A stretch of 64,000 bases of DNA from Reyranella sp. (GCF_004297405.1 NZ_SCVC01000011.1:186001-250000), one strand, 5' to 3'. Positions 8,706 through 17,640 are shown, numbered from the stretch's first letter. Program-made: numbers and translations. Notes: a model not told the origin generated them from the letters alone.

Positions 8706-9718
8706 TCAAAGGAGAGGCGGCGGCCCGGCCATGGCGAGGGCGTTCTGGCCGAACAGGGCGCCCAGGATGTCGGGCGAGAACATGACATGCGCTTTCGCGG
8801 CATGGGCGTCACGGAACAGGCGCTGCATGGTGCCGCTGAGATAGAGACCGCTGGAGCCCTAGACCGTCATCAGAATATTCACGGCTTCGAGGCAAAGGCG
8901 CACCGAGAAGAACGCGTCGCGGCGGTAACGCAGCTCGTCCTCGTGCCGAGGCTCGCGGCCGGCGCGCGCTATCTCCATCGCGTGCGAGCAGACCGCTCGC
9001 ATCATCATCTCCGCCGTGTCGATGTGTGCACCAGCCTTGGCCACCTTGATCTGGACGGTCACGCTGGCGCCGACCGGCTGCCCGGTGGTCGTGGCATTGC
9101 GTTTGCGCGCCGAGCCCGGGTGAGGTTTGCCATTCAGCGCCCACGCCGTGAGCGTGCGGTACTCCGGCACGAACAGGTTTCTGGTTGCGACATCCTTGGA
9201 GCCTGTGCCGGAGAGACCGACGGCATGCCAAGTGTCGATGATCTCGTATTGCGAGCGATGGACGAGCGCGAAGCGCTGATCGACCGGTGGGCCGTCGTCG
9301 CGCTCGCGCACAATGAAGGCCAGCATGTTCCAGTCGGAATTGTCGACGCCGGAGGAAAGCGGCCAGCGGCCAGAGACCTCGTAGCCGCCATCGACCTTGC
9401 GGCCGCGGCCGGCGGGGAAGGCGAGCGACGTGGCGATCAGCGTGTCGCGCGAGATGTCCCAGATCTCTTCCTGCGCCGCGGGCTGGTAGTAACCCAGCAT
9501 CCAATGATGGCTGGCGAGATTGCCGAGGTTCCAGGCGGTCGAGGGACAGACGCGGGCGATCGCAGCGCATGTGTCGACGATAATGCCGACATCGAGATCG
9601 GCGCCGCCGACACGGGGAGGTTGGAGCATGCGGCAGAGGCCGGTGCGGTGGAGGTCGCGCTCGGTCTCGTCGGCAGAGTCGCCGACTTCGACCAGCCAAC
9701 GGCCTGTTGCATGCGCAT
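8706..9718 (-). pseudogene. Decayed HsaA/acyl-CoA-dehydrogenase-like flavin monooxygenase
   Basis: The sequence resembles two-component flavin monooxygenases of the HsaA/acyl-CoA dehydrogenase fold, but it is broken. A plausible original start with GGGAGG lies at 9718, but that frame must shift within about 20 codons to reach the conserved part (DLHRTGLCRMLQPPRVGG). The middle is intact (SHHWMLGYYQPAAQEEIWD, WPLSSGVDNSDW), then a stretch appears deleted after LFVPEYRTLTAW. A TAG at 8859-8861 interrupts the frame. The family C terminus (MQRLFRDAHAAKAHVMFSPD) continues in the same frame down to a TGA at 8706. An open frame of 325 codons with a start at 9836 covers the middle but is unlikely to give a working enzyme. 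Confidence 0.75.
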
Positions 9719-9842
9719 CCTTGTCCTCCCCGGGCGCTGCCTTGTTCTTGCCTCTAACGATGCGTGGCACCTGCCGGTCGGTCAAATAGCGGCATCCCCG
9801 CGTCGTTGTGCCGCCGTGGTCCATTCGTTCAAACACTTCCTC

Positions 9843-9876
9843 TGCAATCGACGGCGTCCTTGCGATGTCGATTGCA
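9843..9876. repeat. Inverted repeat upstream of the decayed monooxygenase
   Basis: TGCAATCGAC (9843-9852) and its exact complement (9867-9876) are separated by 14 bases. The pair lies in the roughly 300-bp gap before the pseudogene start and ahead of the small membrane protein on the other strand. It may be a leftover operator. Nothing else is seen in this gap. Confidence 0.35.
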
Positions 9877-10016
9877 AAATCCTCGTTCTGTGCCGCTCTC
9901 CACCCAGACTTGTCCGGTACTTCACCAAGTCCGCAATCGAAGTCTACAAACAGGCCGACAGTCCTTGTGCAACCTCAAGGCTTTACTCGTTCGATGCGGT
10001 GGCGTTTGCTGCGCCC

Positions 10017-10526
10017 ATGATCTCGCCTCTAAGTCTGGCGAACGGCCTCACGCTTCTGTTCGCTCTGCTCTGCCTCTGGACGTCTGCATCGCAGTCGCGC
10101 GGTGGCATAACGACTTTGGGTCGGTTGGCATTGCCGGGGGGCTTCTCCGTCATCGTCGCCCTCATGCTTCTGGCGAGTGTCTTCGAGACGAGCATCTTCC
10201 ACGACGTGCTGTGGCTCGCGTCTTTCGTCGTCGGCTCGTTCCTCGGTCGTCGACGGGGCTGGGCGTTGCCGGTGCGCACCGACAAGACGACGGGACTCCT
10301 CTGGTTGCCGCGCACGATCGACGGCGTTGTCGCCTCGCTGATACTTGTCGCGGCGATGTCCATCGACTTCATCTCGGCGTTAGCCGGTGAGTTGATCGTC
10401 GAGCCGGCGTACATCGCGGCAATCAGCGCCCTGTGCGGCGGCTTCCTCGGCTACCGCGTCCTGGTGATCGCCCTGCGCAGCATCCGCCCCGGTGGCGGCC
10501 CGTCTGAGCTTTCCCGCCTGGCGTGA
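10017..10526 (+). CDS. Small polytopic membrane protein of unknown function
   Basis: This 169-residue protein consists mostly of hydrophobic segments (for example ANGLTLLFALLCLW, FSVIVALMLLASVF and AAISALCGGFLGYRVLVIAL), giving about four or five membrane helices. A basic loop (FLGRRRGWALPVRTDK) lies between them. The ATG at 10017 is the natural start, since the open frame further upstream is only the antisense of the decayed monooxygenase. I recognise no family. It ends about 50 bp before the VOC gene on the same strand. Confidence 0.55.
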   Translation: MISPLSLANGLTLLFALLCLWTSASQSRGGITTLGRLALPGGFSVIVALMLLASVFETSIFHDVLWLASFVVGSFLGRRRGWALPVRTDKTTGLLWLPRTIDGVVASLILVAAMSIDFISALAGELIVEPAYIAAISALCGGFLGYRVLVIALRSIRPGGGPSELSRLA

Positions 10527-10579
10527 CTTCTCCGACGTGCTTCAGCACTATGATCGGACACCCATCAAACAGGTGAACG

Positions 10580-10981
10580 ATGTCGTTGAAGATCGAACGC
10601 GTGGATCATCTCGTTCTGAGCTGCCGGGATGTCGAGGCCACGGCCGACTGGTATCAGCGTGTCCTGGGCATGACCAAGCAGGTCTATGGACGAGAGCAGC
10701 GTATCGCGCTCTTCTTCGGCAACCAGAAGATCAATGTTCGCCCCACGGGCGACGAGAGCTGGGTGACATCCAAGGTCGACATACCCGGCGCGCTCGACCT
10801 GTGCTTCGTGACCACATCATCGCCGGTTGAAACGATTGCCCACTTCGAGGCGTGCGGCGTGAAGGTTGTCGAAGGTCCGACAACCCGCTCAGGTGCATTG
10901 GGTTCGTTCGTCTCGGTCTACTGCCACGATCCGGAAGGCAATCTGATTGAAGTCTCGTCCTACCCCGAGGCTTCGAACTAG
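10580..10981 (+). CDS. VOC/glyoxalase-fold protein
   Basis: This 133-residue single-domain vicinal-oxygen-chelate protein has two beta-alpha-beta-beta-beta repeats. It starts with the typical VDHLVLSCRDVEATADWYQ and ends with CHDPEGNLIEVSSYP. His and Glu residues at the usual metal positions (VDHLV and the Glu of LIEVS) suggest a metal-dependent lyase, dioxygenase or resistance enzyme, but the substrate cannot be assigned. Its stop overlaps the end of the convergent amidase gene by 4 bases. Confidence 0.8.
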   Translation: MSLKIERVDHLVLSCRDVEATADWYQRVLGMTKQVYGREQRIALFFGNQKINVRPTGDESWVTSKVDIPGALDLCFVTTSSPVETIAHFEACGVKVVEGPTTRSGALGSFVSVYCHDPEGNLIEVSSYPEASN

Positions 10982-12399
10982 AGTCCCTTCAGCGTCTCCA
11001 CGACCTTCGCCTGCGGCCAGGTCCAGCCGCTCGCGCTTTCGTAGGCACGCATCGCCTGCAGGACGACATGATCGGCACGCGGGGCACCGATGATCTGCAG
11101 ACCGACGGGGAGACCGGCCTTGGTGAGGCCTGCCGGCATCGACGCGGCGGGCTGGCCCGTGAGGTTGCACGGCAAGGTGTAGGGCGCGCCCTTGGTCCAG
11201 CGCGGAAACGCTTCTGAATTATAGAGCGTGTCGACCGGTGGCCCGGCGGTCGGCGCCACCGGCGCCAGCAGCAGATCGTACTGGCGGTGCCATAGAGCGA
11301 GATCGCGCGCCAGCTTGCTCTTGGCTTCGTAGCTCTTGGCATAGTCGGCCAGCGTGATGGCGAGGCCCTTCTCGGCGGCGGCGCGGAAGCCGGGGTCGAG
11401 CTTGCCATGGAGCTGCGTCGGGATCTGGCGGAAGCGGGTCGCGAAGCTGCCGATCCACAGCGGCTCGAAAGACAACTGCAACGGATCGATCAACGGACCG
11501 ACATCCTCGACATGGGCGCCGAGGTCCTCGAAGCGTTTCGCGGCGGCGGCAACGAGATCGCGCACTTCGGGGTCGGCCTTCACATGGCCGAAGTCGAGGC
11601 TGAGGCCGATCTTCCAGCCGCGCACGCCGGCCTCGAGGCCGACCGTATAGTCGCGCGGCTCGGCGGGCAGCGATCGCCAGTCCCGCGCATCGGGTCCCGC
11701 CGTGATGTTCAGCGCCATGGCGGTGTCGAGCACGGTACGCGACAGCACGCCCTGGCTAATCACGTCGGCGAAGGGAGCATCGGCGGGATACTGCGGGATG
11801 CGTCCGAACGACGGCTTGAGACCGACCAGACCGGTATGGCCGGCGGGAATGCGGATCGAGCCGCCGCCATCGTTACCGTGGTTGAAAGGATTGATACCGG
11901 CGGCGGTGAGTGACGAGGCACCGCCCGACGAACCACCCGGCGAGTGCTCGAGATTCCATGGGCTACGGGTCGTGCCCTGCAGCGGCGAGTCGGTCAGCGC
12001 CTTCCAGCCGAACTCCGGCGTGGTGCTTTTCCCCAGCAAGATCATGCCGGCCGACTGCAACCTTTCGGCGACCGGGGCGCTCTCCTTGACCGGGGTTTCG
12101 TCGGTGGCGTGCGAGCCGTAGCGCGTCGGCCAGCCCTTCACGTTGGTGGTGTCCTTGATCGTCGTTGGGACGCCATCGAAGGGAGAAAGAGGCTGATTCT
12201 TCTGCCAGCGCGCTTCCGAAGCTGCTGCCGCAGCCTTGGCGCCAGCCTCGTCGATCATGACGAAGGCATTGAGATGAGGTTGCAGCTTCGCTGCACGAAC
12301 CAGCATTGCGTCGATGACTTCGACAGGTGAAGCCTCCCGGCGCTGATAAAGTTTTGAGAGTTCCGCTGCGGAAAGCCAGTCAAATGATCGTTCAGACAT
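10978..12399 (-). CDS. Amidase-signature family amidase
   Basis: This 473-residue amidase hydrolyses an amide through a Ser-cisSer-Lys triad. The Lys is visible in TTIKDTTNVKGWPTRYGS and the serines lie in the PGGSSGGASS signature (about residues 150-160). The glycine-rich stretch NDGGGSIRIPAGHTG follows, as in the family. Length fits a stand-alone amidase rather than GatA. No GatB or GatC genes are near, so a catabolic amide is a better guess than tRNA amidation. It has no signal peptide. Confidence 0.9.
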   Translation of the reverse strand: MSERSFDWLSAAELSKLYQRREASPVEVIDAMLVRAAKLQPHLNAFVMIDEAGAKAAAAASEARWQKNQPLSPFDGVPTTIKDTTNVKGWPTRYGSHATDETPVKESAPVAERLQSAGMILLGKSTTPEFGWKALTDSPLQGTTRSPWNLEHSPGGSSGGASSLTAAGINPFNHGNDGGGSIRIPAGHTGLVGLKPSFGRIPQYPADAPFADVISQGVLSRTVLDTAMALNITAGPDARDWRSLPAEPRDYTVGLEAGVRGWKIGLSLDFGHVKADPEVRDLVAAAAKRFEDLGAHVEDVGPLIDPLQLSFEPLWIGSFATRFRQIPTQLHGKLDPGFRAAAEKGLAITLADYAKSYEAKSKLARDLALWHRQYDLLLAPVAPTAGPPVDTLYNSEAFPRWTKGAPYTLPCNLTGQPAASMPAGLTKAGLPVGLQIIGAPRADHVVLQAMRAYESASGWTWPQAKVVETLKGL

Positions 12400-12506
12400 G
12401 CGTATTTGGTCGGTTCTCGACGGTGTGTGGATGTTTCAAATTAGGGGGGCTTACGCAGTGTCGACTCTGATTTCTCGCAAGTCGAGAGCGTATTGGAGAG
12501 TGCGTG

Positions 12507-12815
12507 ATGGAAACGATTACTGCTCTGGTCGCGGCCGGAGCTGCCCTCGGGCTTAGTTATATGATCGGCCGGTCGCTTACGGCCTCGACGCTTCTCGTCG
12601 CCCTCGGTGGCTTCGCGAGCGGCTTGGGTTTCGCCGTTCTCTTCTTCGTTCTTGCGGTGACCGTCGGCCATCTGGTGCCGGGTGTCTTCGAGCCATGGTT
12701 CGTCGGCGTCCACTTCATCGGGCTGGCTGTTATCGGGCCGATCCTTGGCGCGACTGTCGCGACCCTCGCACACCGTCACGTCGAGCGCGTCGACGCGGCC
12801 CGCCTGCCGTTCTAA
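12507..12815 (+). CDS. Small hydrophobic membrane protein
   Basis: This 102-residue protein is almost entirely hydrophobic, with about three or four membrane helices (ITALVAAGAALGLSYMIG, LLVALGGFASGLGFAVLFF, FIGLAVIGPILGATVATL). The ATG at 12507 is preferred to the GTG three bases earlier because of a GGAGAG site six bases upstream. No family is recognised. A hairpin follows it. Confidence 0.55.
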   Translation: METITALVAAGAALGLSYMIGRSLTASTLLVALGGFASGLGFAVLFFVLAVTVGHLVPGVFEPWFVGVHFIGLAVIGPILGATVATLAHRHVERVDAARLPF

Positions 12816-12828
12816 GGCGGCGTCCCGG

Positions 12829-12848
12829 GCCTGCCATTCCTGGCAGGC
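12829..12848 (+). terminator. Hairpin after small membrane protein
   Basis: GCCTGCCA (12829-12836) and TGGCAGGC (12841-12848) pair perfectly around a TTCC loop, 13 bases after the stop codon. Confidence 0.5.
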
Positions 12849-12923
12849 ATTCTTACACTCGAAATCTGCACCTTTCCCGCGCCTATCCGGCAACGCTAAG
12901 CTCGCGTCGAAGGGGGAGGGACC

Positions 12924-13811
12924 ATGACCGAGGTGAAACTCGGCGCCGGCACGGCCGTGCGCATCGAGGAAAGCTACGAGCCCAACTTCGAAGCCAAGAC
13001 GTTCTTTCCCGACTGGGATCCGGCCGTCGTGCAGCGCCATCGCGACTGGCTGTTGCCGGCGCATTACGACGAAGCGTCGGGCTGGCTGAAGCTCAGCGTC
13101 CATAGCTGGCTGCTGAAGGTCGACGGCAAGACCATCCTGATCGATACCTGTGTCGGCAATCACAAGCCGCGACCGCATCGGCCCAAGTGGCATCTCATGG
13201 AGACCAAATATCTCGAGCGGCTGAAGGCGTCCGGCGTCGAGCCCGATCAGGTCGACATGGTGATGTGCACTCACCTTCACGTCGATCATGTGGGCTGGAA
13301 CACACGCCTCGACAACGGCCGTTGGGTGCCGACCTTCAAGAATGCCAAGTACGTCTTCAGCCGCGCCGACTACGATCACTATCTCAAGCTCGACAGCGAT
13401 CCCAAGACCGGACCAGTCAACGCCGGCTCGTTCCGCGACTCGGTGCTGCCGGTGGTCGAAGCGGGTCTCACGCAGATGGTGGAGGGCGCGGCGCGCCTCG
13501 ACGAGAACCTCGCGGTCGAACCGGCCCCCGGTCACACGCCCGGCACCATCGCCATCAAGTTCGAGTCGCGCGGTGAGAAGGCGCTATTCTGCGGTGACAT
13601 CCTGCATCACGCCGTGCAGGTCTATCATCCCGAATGGAACAGCTTCGCCTGCGCCGACGCTGTCGGTGCACGCAAGAGCCGGCGCGAGGCACTGGAACAT
13701 TGTGCCGGCAGCGGCGCACGCCTGATGCCTTGCCATTTCGGCGCGCCGTTCAGTTGCCATATCGACCACAAGGGCGACGGTTTCGTGCCGCGCTTCGACG
13801 CTGCCTTCTAA
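12924..13811 (+). CDS. MBL-fold metallo-hydrolase
   Basis: This 295-residue metallo-beta-lactamase-fold hydrolase carries the zinc motif HLHVDHVGWN (near residue 113) and later metal ligands in PGHTPG, FCGDILHH and MPCHFGAP. This resembles the lactonase-like and alkylsulfatase-unrelated MBL enzymes of organic-compound catabolism. The start has a GGGGGAGGG site. It is followed 12 bp later by a NIPSNAP gene and probably shares its transcript. The substrate is not evident. Confidence 0.88.
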   Translation: MTEVKLGAGTAVRIEESYEPNFEAKTFFPDWDPAVVQRHRDWLLPAHYDEASGWLKLSVHSWLLKVDGKTILIDTCVGNHKPRPHRPKWHLMETKYLERLKASGVEPDQVDMVMCTHLHVDHVGWNTRLDNGRWVPTFKNAKYVFSRADYDHYLKLDSDPKTGPVNAGSFRDSVLPVVEAGLTQMVEGAARLDENLAVEPAPGHTPGTIAIKFESRGEKALFCGDILHHAVQVYHPEWNSFACADAVGARKSRREALEHCAGSGARLMPCHFGAPFSCHIDHKGDGFVPRFDAAF

Positions 13812-13823
13812 AAGGGGAAAAGA

Positions 13824-14150
13824 ATGATCTACGAACTGCGTGTCTACAAATGCGTGCCGGGCCGTCTGCCGGCGTTGCTCAATCGCTTCGCCACCATCAC
13901 GCTGAAGCTGTGGGACAAGCATGGCATCAAGCAGGCCGGCTTCTGGACAACCCTGGTCGGCGAGTCGAACCAGGAACTCTACTATCTGCTAGCCTGGGAT
14001 TCGCTGGCCGACCGCGAGAAGAAGTGGAACGCCTTCGCGGCCGATCCTGATTGGCTGGCCAAGCGCGCCGAGACCGAGAAGGACGGCGCCATCGTCGCCA
14101 ATGTCTCCAACCAGTTCCTGTCACCGACGGCGTTCTCGTCAGTGAAGTAG
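13824..14150 (+). CDS. NIPSNAP-family protein
   Basis: This 108-residue protein with a ferredoxin-like dimeric alpha-beta barrel opens with MIYELRVYKCVPGRLPALLN. It contains the family's KHGIKQAGFWTTLVG and YYLLAWDSLADREKKW segments. NIPSNAP proteins are often encoded beside catabolic genes, but their role is poorly defined. It has a strong AAAGGGGAAAAG site and follows the MBL hydrolase by 12 bp. Confidence 0.85.
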   Translation: MIYELRVYKCVPGRLPALLNRFATITLKLWDKHGIKQAGFWTTLVGESNQELYYLLAWDSLADREKKWNAFAADPDWLAKRAETEKDGAIVANVSNQFLSPTAFSSVK

Positions 14151-14163
14151 CTATCTGCCTTGA

Positions 14164-14189
14164 GGCCCGCGTCCTTCGCGAGGCGGGCC
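14164..14189 (+). terminator. Hairpin after NIPSNAP gene
   Basis: GGCCCGC (14164-14170) and GCGGGCC (14183-14189) pair around a 12-base loop, shortly after the NIPSNAP stop. Confidence 0.5.
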
Positions 14190-14294
14190 CAAAGTCCTCC
14201 TTGCGGCGGCCAGCGCCCCATGACGATGGTGCGACGGATCGGCTTGACCGTGTGGCAAGTATGCTAGGCTTTGCGGATCAAGGGAGGAAATGAA

Positions 14295-15266
14295 ATGCAA
14301 AGAAGAACATTCGTGGGCGCGGGCAGCGCCGCGCTCGCAGCTCTCGCCGCCGGCCCGGCATTCGCTCAGAAGATCACCGGCGATGTGCGTTTCCTGTGCG
14401 GCTTCGCACCGGGCGGCACGGCCGATCTCCTGTCGCGCATCCTCGCGGAGGCGGTCGGGCCGGAAGTTGGCCAGAAGGTGATCGTCGACACCAAGACGGG
14501 CGCCAGCGGCTTCATTGCCAACGAGACGATCGCCAATGCGCCGCCGGATGGCCGCACGATCGGACTGGCTGCCATGGCAGCGCTCTGCGTGGCGCCGGTG
14601 ATGCCGGGGCAGAAGCTGCCGATCAACGTCGATACCGACCTCACGCCGATCGCCAACGTCGCCGGCGTCTACAACATGCTGGTCGTCGGCAAGCACATGC
14701 AATATCGCACCGTGCCGGAGATCATCGACTTCGCGAAGAAGAATCCAGGCAAGCTCACCTATGCGTCGGCGGGCAACGGCACGTCGCAGCATCTGGCGGG
14801 CGAACTCTTCAAGAAGATGGCCGGCGTCAACATCCTGCACGTGCCCTATCGCGGTGGTGCGCCCGCCATCCAGGACATGATCGCGGGCAATTGCGACATG
14901 ATGTTCGGCAACATGCCGGAGTTCCTGGGCCAGATCGGCGGTGGCGGCCTGATCCCGGTGGCCTTCGGGTCGCCGCGGCCCTCGCCACTCTTTCCCAACC
15001 TGCCGCTGATCTCGAAGTTCCTGCCGGGCTTCGAGGTGGTGAACTGGTTCGGCGTCTTCGGCTCCAAGGGCCTGCCGGCCGACCTGACCGACCTCTGGAA
15101 CAAGGCGCTGCGTGCGGCCGTTGCCAAGCCGGAGGTGCAGAAGCGCTTTGTCGACAGCGGCATGGATACCGTGATCGGCTCGCCGGCCGAGTTCAAAACC
15201 ACGATCATGGCCGATCGCAAGAAGTGGGCGGAGGTCATCAAGGAAGCGGGAATGCGCGCCGACTGA
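14295..15266 (+). CDS. Bug/TctC-family solute-binding protein (copy 2)
   Basis: This 323-residue periplasmic Bug protein has a signal peptide ending near GPAFAQ, then the motifs FLCGFAPGGTADLLSR and TKTGASGFIANETIANA. The ATG at 14295 is chosen over 14271 because GGGAGG lies 7 bases before it. The protein has the usual ATLDGIKAL-type middle replaced by HVPYRGGAPAIQDMIAGN, which forms the ligand site in the family. It is alone, with no TctAB genes. The next genes, an ABC importer, have their own promoter region. Confidence 0.9.
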   Translation: MQRRTFVGAGSAALAALAAGPAFAQKITGDVRFLCGFAPGGTADLLSRILAEAVGPEVGQKVIVDTKTGASGFIANETIANAPPDGRTIGLAAMAALCVAPVMPGQKLPINVDTDLTPIANVAGVYNMLVVGKHMQYRTVPEIIDFAKKNPGKLTYASAGNGTSQHLAGELFKKMAGVNILHVPYRGGAPAIQDMIAGNCDMMFGNMPEFLGQIGGGGLIPVAFGSPRPSPLFPNLPLISKFLPGFEVVNWFGVFGSKGLPADLTDLWNKALRAAVAKPEVQKRFVDSGMDTVIGSPAEFKTTIMADRKKWAEVIKEAGMRAD

Positions 15267-15335
15267 AGCGGCGATCTGAACTGGCAGGGAGGGCGGCTCT
15301 TTCCTCGACTCCGGTCCGGCGGGCTGGTAGCACTA

Positions 15336-15350
15336 AGTTGTCAGACAACT
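15336..15350 (+). promoter_or_regulatory. GntR-type operator before the ABC importer
   Basis: AGTTGTC-A-GACAACT is a perfect 15-base palindrome 20 bp before the substrate-binding gene. Its core (TTGTCAGACAA) is identical to that between the GntR gene and the TauD gene at 54251-54263. The form fits operators of the FadR/FCD branch of GntR regulators. Confidence 0.6.
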
Positions 15351-15370
15351 AGGCAACTCATGAGGAAACG

Positions 15371-16738
15371 ATGAGACGCGTTCTGGCGGGCGTTGTCGCT
15401 GCGGCGATTGCCCTCTCTGCCGTTCCGGGCTTCGCCCAGGAAAAACTCACCGTGTGGTGGGTCAAGGGTTTCTACAAGTCCGAGGACGAAGCGCTCTACG
15501 CCGCGATCAAGAAGTTCGAGCAGAAGACCGGCGTGAAGGTCGACCTGTCGCAATATGCCGTGCAGGACATGAACGCCAAGTCGGTGGCCGCGCTCGAATC
15601 CGGCACGCCGCCGGACGTCGCTTATTCCGACACCTACGACGTGCAGACCGCCGGCAAGTGGGCGTTCGACGGCAAGCTCGAGGACATCACCGACATCATC
15701 GAGCCGATGAAGGACCGCTTCGCTCCGGTCACCATCGAGACGGCCTACCTCTACAACGACAAGACCAAGAAGAAGGCCTATTACGGCTTCGCCCTGAAGC
15801 AGCAGACGCTGCACATCCAGTATTGGAAGGACATGCTGGGTCAGGCCGGCTTCAAGGAAAACGACATCCCCGGCACGTGGAAGGAGTACTGGTCCTTCTG
15901 GTGTGAAAAGGTTCAGCCGGCCGTGCGCAAGGCCACGGGGCAGCGGGTCTATGGCATCGGCAGCCCGATGGGCGTCGAGTCGACCGACTCCTTCCAGTCG
16001 TTCCTGAGCTGGGTCGATGCCTACAACGTCAAGCTGGTCGACGATTCGGGCAAGGTCCTGGTCGATGATCCCAAGGTGCGCCAGGGCCTGATCGCGGCAC
16101 TCAAGGATTATACCGACGTCTATGTGAAGGGCTGCACACCACCGTCGTCGACGACCTGGAAGGATCCCGACAACAATGTCGCCTTCCACAACCGCACGAC
16201 GGTGATGACGCACAACTACACGATCTCGATCGCCGCCAAGTGGCTGGACGATGCCAACAACGAGGCGCTCACGCCCGAGCAGCGTGCGGCTGGCCGCAAG
16301 GCCTACGACGAGCTGATTGCCACCTCGGGCTTCCCCAAGAAGCCGGATGGTTCGCCGATGGTCTATCGTACGGCCGTCAAGGTCGGCGTGATCTTCCAGG
16401 ACTCCAAGAACAAGGCGCGGGCGCGCGAGTTCCTGAAGTTCCTGTTCGAGGAGGATAACCTCCGCCCCTACGTCGAAGGCGCGCTGGGTCGCTGGTTCCC
16501 GGTTACCAAAGCCGGCCAGGAGAGCCCGTTCTGGCAGGCCGACCGCCATCGGAAGGCCGTCTACGACCAGTTCAAGGCAGGCACGCTGCCCTTTGAGTTC
16601 ACCAAGAACTACAAGTTCACCATTCTCAATAACGAGAATGTGTGGGCCAAGGCGATGAACCGCGTGGTCAGCGAGAAGGTGCCGGTCGAGAAGGCAGTCG
16701 ACGAGATGATCGCCCGCATCAAGGAAGTGACCAAGTAG
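15371..16738 (+). CDS. Sugar-type (CUT1) ABC transporter substrate-binding protein
   Basis: This 455-residue family 1 binding protein has a signal peptide cleaved near GFAQ. The mature part opens with KLTVWWVKGFYKSEDEAL and includes ALESGTPPDVAYSDTYDVQ, as in sugar, polyol and glycerol-phosphate binding proteins. Two permease genes follow, forming a transport operon (the first gap is 23 bp and the permease genes overlap). No ATPase gene is in the operon. A GntR-type operator lies just upstream. The substrate is probably a sugar or polyol but is not proven. Confidence 0.9.
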   Translation: MRRVLAGVVAAAIALSAVPGFAQEKLTVWWVKGFYKSEDEALYAAIKKFEQKTGVKVDLSQYAVQDMNAKSVAALESGTPPDVAYSDTYDVQTAGKWAFDGKLEDITDIIEPMKDRFAPVTIETAYLYNDKTKKKAYYGFALKQQTLHIQYWKDMLGQAGFKENDIPGTWKEYWSFWCEKVQPAVRKATGQRVYGIGSPMGVESTDSFQSFLSWVDAYNVKLVDDSGKVLVDDPKVRQGLIAALKDYTDVYVKGCTPPSSTTWKDPDNNVAFHNRTTVMTHNYTISIAAKWLDDANNEALTPEQRAAGRKAYDELIATSGFPKKPDGSPMVYRTAVKVGVIFQDSKNKARAREFLKFLFEEDNLRPYVEGALGRWFPVTKAGQESPFWQADRHRKAVYDQFKAGTLPFEFTKNYKFTILNNENVWAKAMNRVVSEKVPVEKAVDEMIARIKEVTK

Positions 16739-16761
16739 GCCCTGCCGCCCAGAGTAGGCGT

Positions 16762-17640
16762 ATGACAGCGTCCGTGATCGACACGCCGGCCCGCCGGGAG
16801 AAATCCCGATGGGCCGGCTTTGCGCTGTCCGAGCGGCAGACCTGGGGCCTGCTCTTCGTGGCGCCCTATATCGCAATCTTCGTGGGCTTCGTGCTGTTTC
16901 CGGTCGGCTACAGTTTCTGGCTGGCGCGCAGCCCGCGCCTCTATGTCGAGCTCGCCAACGATCCGATCTTCCTGCGCACGGTCATCAACACCTTTGTCTT
17001 CCTGGTGGTGGCGATCAACGTGAAGATGGCGGTCGCGTTGTTCCTGTCGGGTTTCTTCACGCATCCGCGCTGGTGGGTGAAGGTGCTGGCGGTGCTCTTC
17101 GTGCTGCCATGGGCGGTGCCGTCGATCCCGACCATTCTCTCGATACGCTTCATGCTCAATCCCGAATGGGGCGTCATCAACCAGCTCATCTTCAAGCTGA
17201 CTGCCGAGGACGGCCCCAACTGGCTGAACGATCCGACGCTCGCGCTGACACTGTCCATGCTGGTGCACATCTGGAAGTCGCTGCCGTTCTGGACCCTGAT
17301 CCTGCTGGCAGGCCGACTCGCGATCCCGCACGAACTCTACGAGGCTGCTGCGGTCGACGGCGCCGGCGCCTGGCATCGCTTCCGCTTCATCACCTGGCCG
17401 TCGATGAGCACGCTCTACGTCACCTGTACGCTGCTTTCGATGATCTTCACGGTGGGCGACTTCAACAGCGTCTACCTGCTGACGGGCGGAGGCCCGGCTG
17501 ATCTCACGCATGTGCTGGCCACACTTGGCATCCGCTATCTGCGGCTCGATCAGGTCGGCCTCGCCATGGCGTCGATCGTCTGCGCCCTGCCGTTGATCCT
17601 GCCGCTGGTCTATTTCATGATGAAGCGGCTGTCTCGATGA
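16762..17640 (+). CDS. ABC transporter permease, MalF-like
   Basis: This 292-residue inner-membrane permease has six predicted helices. The cytoplasmic coupling motif YEAAAVDGAGAWHRFRFITWP (near residue 194) docks on an ATPase. The start is the ATG at 16762, since the open frame before it lies inside the binding-protein gene. It overlaps the next permease by the 4 bases ATGA, which points to coupled translation. It is the MalF-like partner of the sugar importer. Confidence 0.9.
   Translation: MTASVIDTPARREKSRWAGFALSERQTWGLLFVAPYIAIFVGFVLFPVGYSFWLARSPRLYVELANDPIFLRTVINTFVFLVVAINVKMAVALFLSGFFTHPRWWVKVLAVLFVLPWAVPSIPTILSIRFMLNPEWGVINQLIFKLTAEDGPNWLNDPTLALTLSMLVHIWKSLPFWTLILLAGRLAIPHELYEAAAVDGAGAWHRFRFITWPSMSTLYVTCTLLSMIFTVGDFNSVYLLTGGGPADLTHVLATLGIRYLRLDQVGLAMASIVCALPLILPLVYFMMKRLSR

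Noticed and set aside
8631-10016. Long open frame on the plus strand running through the decayed monooxygenase
   Set aside because: It has no family features and is antisense to recognisable sequence. Only its final part from 10017 encodes a believable membrane protein.
12504-12815. GTG at 12504 as start of the small membrane protein
   Set aside because: The ATG three bases later has better spacing to the GGAGAG site.
15341-16876. 511-codon open frame antisense to the sugar-binding protein
   Set aside because: No motifs or ribosome site, and the sense strand is a clear binding protein.
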